Positions 4,639-7,569 of a stretch of DNA of 7,569 nt are shown one piece after another. How positions within the stretch are numbered: position 1 is the stretch's first letter; every line of letters starts with the position of its first letter. Where the stretch lies: assembly GCA_026785785.1 (NCBI GenBank), contig JAJAZI010000015.1, forward strand, positions 1 to 7,569. Direction: 5' to 3'. Source of the DNA: Microbacteriaceae bacterium. GTDB taxonomy: Bacteria > Actinomycetota > Actinomycetes > Actinomycetales > Microbacteriaceae. Under the pieces are notes generated by a model. It searched no databases, was not told the origin of the DNA, and saw nothing but the letters and a program-made list of their open reading frames with translations. The translations under genes and the position numbers were made by a program.

Positions 4639-5892
4639 GTGAGAATCCTTGTTCTTGGCTCCGGCGCGCGTGAACACGCCATCATCACGGCACTGCTCGC
4701 GGAGAACGCGGGCCACGACATCACCGCGGCACCCGGCAACGCCGGCATCGCCCTCGATGTTCCTGTGATCCACCTCGACCCGACGAACGGTCCGGTCGTC
4801 GCCGGCTTCGCGCTCGACAACGACATCGAGTTCGTCATCATCGGCCCGGAGGCCCCCCTCGTCGCCGGCGTCGCCGACGCTCTGCGCCACCGCGGCATCG
4901 CCGTGTTCGGCCCGGGCAAGGCGGCCGCCCAGCTCGAGGGAAGCAAGACCTTCGCCAAGCGGATCATGGATGCCGCCGGAGTCCCGACCGGCCAGGCGAC
5001 GCGGGCGGGCACCCTTGGGGAGGCCATCGAAGCCATCGACGAGTACGGCGCCCCCTACGTCGTCAAGGCCGACGGGCTCGCGGCCGGCAAGGGCGTGCTC
5101 GTGACCGGCGAGCGCACCGCCGCCATCGCGCACGCCGAGTACTGGCTGCACCAGGGCAGTGTGCTCGTCGAGGAGTTTCTCGCCGGCCAGGAGGTGTCGC
5201 TATTCCTGCTCAGCGACGGCCACAGCGTGCTGCCGCTTTCCCCCGCTCAGGACTACAAGCGCCTCTTTGACGGCGACCTCGGCCCCAACACCGGCGGAAT
5301 GGGCTCCTACTCGCCGCTCCCCTGGCTGCCCGAGGGCTTCGTCGACGAGGTCATCAACACGATCGCGATCCCGACCGTGCGCCAGCTCGCCGCAGAGCAG
5401 ACGCCGTTCATCGGGCTGCTGTATTGCGGACTGATCGTGACCGACCGCGGCATCCGCGTCATCGAATTCAACGCCCGCTTTGGCGATCCGGAGACGCAGG
5501 CGGTGTTGCCGCGCCTCATCACCCCGCTCAGCGGCCTGCTGTTCGCCGCGTCGACAGGCGGCCTCGGCTCACTGCCGCGCCCCCAGTTCACCGCCGATGT
5601 CGCCGTCACCGTTGTGCTCGCGAGCGAGGGATACCCCGAGGATCCGATCACCGGACGCGTCATCACCGGACTCGACGAGGCCCTCGCGATGCCCGGCATC
5701 ACGATCGCCCACGCCGCCACCGCGACCCTCAACAACACCGACCTCGTCGCGACCGGCGGCCGCGTGCTCAGTGTCGTCGCCACCGCCCCGGATTTCACCG
5801 AGGCCCGGGCACGGGCGTACCGGGCGCTCAAGGTCATCAAGCTCGAGGGCGGGCAGTACCGCACCGACATCGCGGCGCGCGTCGCAGAGTAG
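4639..5892 (+). CDS. purD: Phosphoribosylamine-glycine ligase (GAR synthetase)
   Basis: PurD joins glycine to phosphoribosylamine using ATP, step 2 of purine synthesis, and takes the unstable product of PurF. It has 417 residues, normal for the family. In order: the N-domain with GSGAREHA (7-14) and GNAGIA (33-38), GPEAPLVAG (69-77), GPGKAAAQLEGSK (91-103), the ATP-grasp glycine loop VKADGLAAGKGV (142-153), the B-domain, LGPNTGGMGSYSP (214-226), and the metal/ATP site EFNARFGDPETQ (276-287), then the C-terminal domain. The start is GTG; it begins the conserved RILVLGSG strand directly and is likely leaderless. GLLYCGL (259-265) has Cys where Ala is usual. It is a single-function protein, not fused to PurM or PurN. 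purC follows after about 66-75 bp on the same strand. Confidence 0.97.
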   Translation: MRILVLGSGAREHAIITALLAENAGHDITAAPGNAGIALDVPVIHLDPTNGPVVAGFALDNDIEFVIIGPEAPLVAGVADALRHRGIAVFGPGKAAAQLEGSKTFAKRIMDAAGVPTGQATRAGTLGEAIEAIDEYGAPYVVKADGLAAGKGVLVTGERTAAIAHAEYWLHQGSVLVEEFLAGQEVSLFLLSDGHSVLPLSPAQDYKRLFDGDLGPNTGGMGSYSPLPWLPEGFVDEVINTIAIPTVRQLAAEQTPFIGLLYCGLIVTDRGIRVIEFNARFGDPETQAVLPRLITPLSGLLFAASTGGLGSLPRPQFTADVAVTVVLASEGYPEDPITGRVITGLDEALAMPGITIAHAATATLNNTDLVATGGRVLSVVATAPDFTEARARAYRALKVIKLEGGQYRTDIAARVAE

Positions 5893-5954
5893 GGCGGGCG
5901 GGGGACAGATGCCGGCGGCGGCCTCCGCTGCAGTGGGTGGCTTCTCAGGCAGTG

Positions 5955-5960
5955 AATAAT
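5955..5960 (+). promoter_or_regulatory. Possible -10 hexamer that decides the purC start
   Basis: AATAAT at 5955-5960 is followed by 7 bases and then GTG at 5968. The same hexamer-to-start distance is seen at other genes in this window. If it is a -10 element, purC is leaderless from GTG 5968 and the ATG at 5959 is part of the promoter. No -35 element is convincing, and purC may also be read from the purD promoter. Confidence 0.35.
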
Positions 5961-6861
5961 GGGGAGCGTGACCGACGCGACTGATCTCCCCGGCTGGACC
6001 CACGAATACTCCGGCAAGGTGCGCGACCTGTACTTTTCGCCGAAATACCCGGGGCGGATGCTCGTAGTCGCGAGCGACCGGGTGAGCGCGTTCGACCACA
6101 TCCTCGAACCCGGCATCCCGGGCAAGGGCTCCCTGCTTACCCAGCTGAGCCTGTGGTGGTTCGCCCGGCTCGGCGGCATCCCGAACCACATCGTGGCGCC
6201 CGTCGCGGGCGACCCCGAGGCATCCGTTGGGCTGCCCGAGTCCGTCGCCGGCCGCGCGATGCTGGTGAAAAAGCTCGACATGTTCCCGATCGAGTGCGTT
6301 GTGCGCGGGTACCTCGTCGGATCCGGATGGCGGGAGTACCAGCAGACCCAGAGCGTCTGCGGCGTTCCCCTCTCGGCCGGACTCGAGAACGGCGACCGCC
6401 TGCCCGAGGCGATCTACACGCCGGCGTTCAAGGCGACGCTCGGCGACCACGACGAGAACATCACCTTCGAGCGCACCGTCGAACTCGTGGGCGAGGACGT
6501 CGCCACGGCACTGCGGGAGAGGAGCCTGGAGATCTTCCGCCGGGCATCCGAGATCGCCGCCGGGCGCGGAATCATCCTCGCCGACACCAAATTCGAGTTC
6601 GGCGCCGACCCCGAGACGGGCGAGATCACGCTCGGCGACGAAGTGCTCACGAGCGACAGCAGCCGATTCTGGGATGCCGCGCTGTGGGAGTCCGGAAACC
6701 GGGGCGACAGCTTCGACAAGCAGATCGTGCGCAACTGGCTCGCCGCGAACTGGGACCCGACCTCAGGCGAGGGCTCGCCGCCACCGCCCCTGCCGCCGGA
6801 GGTCGTGGCGCAGACCGCCGCGCGCTACCGCGAGCTCATCGAGCGGCTGACGCGGCAGTAG
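5959..6861 (+). CDS. purC: SAICAR synthase (phosphoribosylaminoimidazole-succinocarboxamide synthase)
   Basis: PurC joins aspartate to CAIR with ATP to form SAICAR. The reading frame from ATG 5959 has 300 residues, the longer form found in actinobacteria and yeast Ade1, against about 237 in E. coli. Motifs: YSGKVRDLY (nucleotide loop) at 17-25, VASDRVSAFDHI at 37-48, IPGKGSLLTQLSLWWF, the SAICAR signature around ECVVRGYLVGSGWREYQ, then DTKFEFG (metal/nucleotide site), DEVLTSDSSRFWD and SFDKQIVRNWL near the C-terminus. Two starts are possible: ATG 5959 (MGSVTDATD) or GTG 5968 (three residues shorter). The second sits 7 nt after AATAAT and is my preferred one; homology does not decide because both lie before the conserved part. 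The gene follows purD on the same strand, a probable operon. Confidence 0.96.
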   Translation: MGSVTDATDLPGWTHEYSGKVRDLYFSPKYPGRMLVVASDRVSAFDHILEPGIPGKGSLLTQLSLWWFARLGGIPNHIVAPVAGDPEASVGLPESVAGRAMLVKKLDMFPIECVVRGYLVGSGWREYQQTQSVCGVPLSAGLENGDRLPEAIYTPAFKATLGDHDENITFERTVELVGEDVATALRERSLEIFRRASEIAAGRGIILADTKFEFGADPETGEITLGDEVLTSDSSRFWDAALWESGNRGDSFDKQIVRNWLAANWDPTSGEGSPPPPLPPEVVAQTAARYRELIERLTRQ

Positions 6862-6876
6862 TCGTTGCGCGCGGAT

Positions 6877-7003
6877 TTCTGCCGATTAAGCAGTGCCGCC
6901 CCGGGCCGTATGCCTGTTGATTAAGCAGGCCGCCCGCGGCCGTGTCCGCGCCGCGAGTTCCTGCGGGTTGAGCAGCGCGCTCTCGCGCACGTGTCGAAAC
7001 GCC
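6877..7003. repeat. Three related hairpin repeats, the last a GGTTGAG...TCGAAAC element
   Basis: Three 17-bp units resemble each other: TTCTGCCGATTAAGCAG (6877-6893), GCCTGTTGATTAAGCAG (6912-6928) and TCCTGCGGGTTGAGCAG (6959-6975). Each has CTG...CAG arms; in the second unit the stem is GCCTG (6912-6916) with CAGGC (6926-6930). The third continues as GGTTGAGCAGCGCGC, loop, GCGC, ending TGTCGAAACGCC near 7003, which matches the short palindromic intergenic repeat I know from Microbacteriaceae and relatives. They follow the purC stop and may act as transcript ends, though there is no T-tract. Family membership is from memory. Confidence 0.6.
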
Positions 7004-7052
7004 GCACAGGGGAGCCTGCGACTCCTCCTCCACAGGCCCTGCTCTAGGAGGG

Positions 7053-7061
7053 TTATCCACA
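7053..7061 (+). promoter_or_regulatory. DnaA-box consensus sequence TTATCCACA
   Basis: TTATCCACA at 7053-7061 is a perfect match to the 9-bp DnaA-box consensus. It is alone: no cluster of boxes, AT-rich unwinding element or dnaA/dnaN genes are nearby, so it is not an origin. It may be a chromosomal DnaA titration or regulatory site, or chance. Confidence 0.4.
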
Positions 7062-7119
7062 GCCAATACCCCAGATCAGGGTGTGGTTTGGTGTCGGCGG
7101 GAATGTCGGTGGCGCCTGT

Positions 7120-7125
7120 CAATAT
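7120..7125 (+). promoter_or_regulatory. Possible -10 hexamer for the DUF222 gene
   Basis: CAATAT at 7120-7125 lies 6 nt before the ATG at 7132. The intervening GGGGGT is too close to the ATG to serve as a normal Shine-Dalgarno sequence, so a leaderless start is the simpler reading. No -35 element at the usual distance is seen. Confidence 0.35.
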
Positions 7126-7131
7126 GGGGGT

Positions 7132-7569
7132 ATGTCCAAAGCAACCGATCCCCTCGCCGTTAGCGCTCACGCGTTCGCGTCGGTGTGGGCTGGTGCGCTC
7201 ACCGGGTTCGGCGATCAGGTCGGCGAGCACCCCGCCACTGGCACGGCAGCCGGTGCATCCTTCGGGGTGATCGCGGTCGCTCCGGCGCAGCTGGATGTGG
7301 AGACCATGTCCGATGCGGGCCTGCTGCGGGCGATCCGCTTCGGCTACGACCTGAAACGGCAGGTCGATGCGCTGCTGGTGCGTGCCGCGGGGGAACTCAG
7401 CGTGCGCTCCCGCCCGACGCTTGGCCAGGGCGGGCTGGCGAAATCGTCCGGGCACACCTCCCCCGCAGCGCTGATCACCGAGCGCGGGCGGGTCACCCTC
7501 GCCGAGGCCGGGAGAACGGTGCGGCTGGGCGAGGGAACCGCCGCCCCGGTGTCGCTCCTCGGCGAACGC
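7132..7569 (+). CDS. DUF222 domain protein, N-terminal part (probable HNH endonuclease)
   Basis: The frame is open from ATG 7132 to the window edge, giving 146 residues without a stop. It starts MSKATDPLAVSAHAF. The stretch LRAIRFGYDLKRQVDALLVRAAGELSVRSRP is given by its ends (about residues 66-96); it and the following GLAKSSGHTSPAALI (about 101-115) and VTLAEAGRTVRLGE (about 121-134) match the DUF222 pattern of a helix with D-LLVR-AGE followed by SG-TSP-ALI and an EA-R-VRLG motif. DUF222 proteins usually carry a C-terminal HNH nuclease domain; that part, if present, is outside the window. Such genes occur in many copies in actinobacterial genomes and are suspected mobile or recombination-linked, but their biological role is not established. 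The first 50 residues are poorly conserved. It is unrelated to purine synthesis and is separated from purC by repeats. Confidence 0.85.
   Translation, partial: MSKATDPLAVSAHAFASVWAGALTGFGDQVGEHPATGTAAGASFGVIAVAPAQLDVETMSDAGLLRAIRFGYDLKRQVDALLVRAAGELSVRSRPTLGQGGLAKSSGHTSPAALITERGRVTLAEAGRTVRLGEGTAAPVSLLGER

Larger units (their letters stand above)
7004..7131. other. Non-coding leader region before the DUF222 gene
   Basis: No credible gene is seen here. GCCTG (7014-7018) can pair with CAGGC (7033-7037), and TCCACAG occurs twice in direct orientation (7029-7035 and 7056-7062). The second copy is part of a perfect DnaA-box sequence. The rest is GT-rich on the plus strand up to the likely promoter. 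Confidence 0.5.

Noticed and set aside
5307..6450. Long minus-strand open frames opposite purD and purC
   Set aside because: They are antisense shadows of two well-supported genes and cross the purD-purC gap with no motif of their own.
7053..7061. Chromosomal origin of replication
   Set aside because: A single DnaA-box sequence without a cluster, AT-rich segment or dnaA/dnaN/gyrB genes.
6893..7270. Plus-strand open frame of 125 codons across the repeat region
   Set aside because: It covers hairpin repeats and overlaps the DUF222 start in another frame; composition is not protein-like.

Overview
The window is high-GC DNA (roughly two thirds G+C by eye) with actinobacterial gene content. The most specific signs point to a member of the Microbacteriaceae: the DUF3073 / purM / purF / SCP-like neighbourhood, a DUF222 (HNH-endonuclease type) gene, GGTTGAG...TCGAAAC intergenic repeats, and a strong excess of the word GCATCCG. 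No species can be named from the sequence alone. The core is a de novo purine biosynthesis cluster.

Layout, left to right. 1-180 (+) is the acidic C-terminus of a DUF3073 protein. 181-300 is a convergent gap with four 17-bp tandem repeats. 301-678 (-) is a two-helix DUF4190 membrane protein. 733-1830 (-) is purM. 1831-1918 is a divergent purM/purF control region. 1919-3376 (+) is purF. 3377-3740 is a convergent gap filled by a two-armed array: five copies of a 20-bp core at 33-bp spacing, a central hairpin, then four inverted copies. 3741-4211 (-) is a small membrane protein with a low-complexity N-terminus. 4230-4601 (-) is a bacterial SCP-like (sterol-carrier fold) protein. 4602-4638 is a 37-bp divergent control region. 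4639-5892 (+) is purD and 5959-6861 (+) is purC. 6862-7131 holds short hairpin repeats and a perfect DnaA-box sequence. 7132-7569 (+) is the start of a DUF222 gene that runs off the window.

How the genes work together. PurF makes phosphoribosylamine from PRPP and glutamine (step 1), PurD adds glycine (step 2), PurM closes the imidazole ring to AIR (step 5), and PurC adds aspartate to CAIR to give SAICAR. The enzymes for the other steps are outside the window. The SCP-like, DUF3073 and DUF4190 neighbours have no established role in the pathway. The SCP-like and DUF3073 genes nevertheless flank purF/purM in mycobacteria as I recall them.

The points most worth following up are four. (1) PurF is of the E. 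coli-like class (no propeptide, Fe-S cysteines incomplete), sits in the ancestral actinobacterial purF slot and is inverted, while PurM next to it is of actinobacterial type. (2) The 33-bp-period inverted repeat array between purF and the next gene. (3) A 7-mer, GCATCCG, occurs 11 times on the + strand against 2 on the - strand, regardless of gene direction. (4) Several start codons lie 6-7 nt after a -10-like hexamer, which suggests leaderless transcripts.
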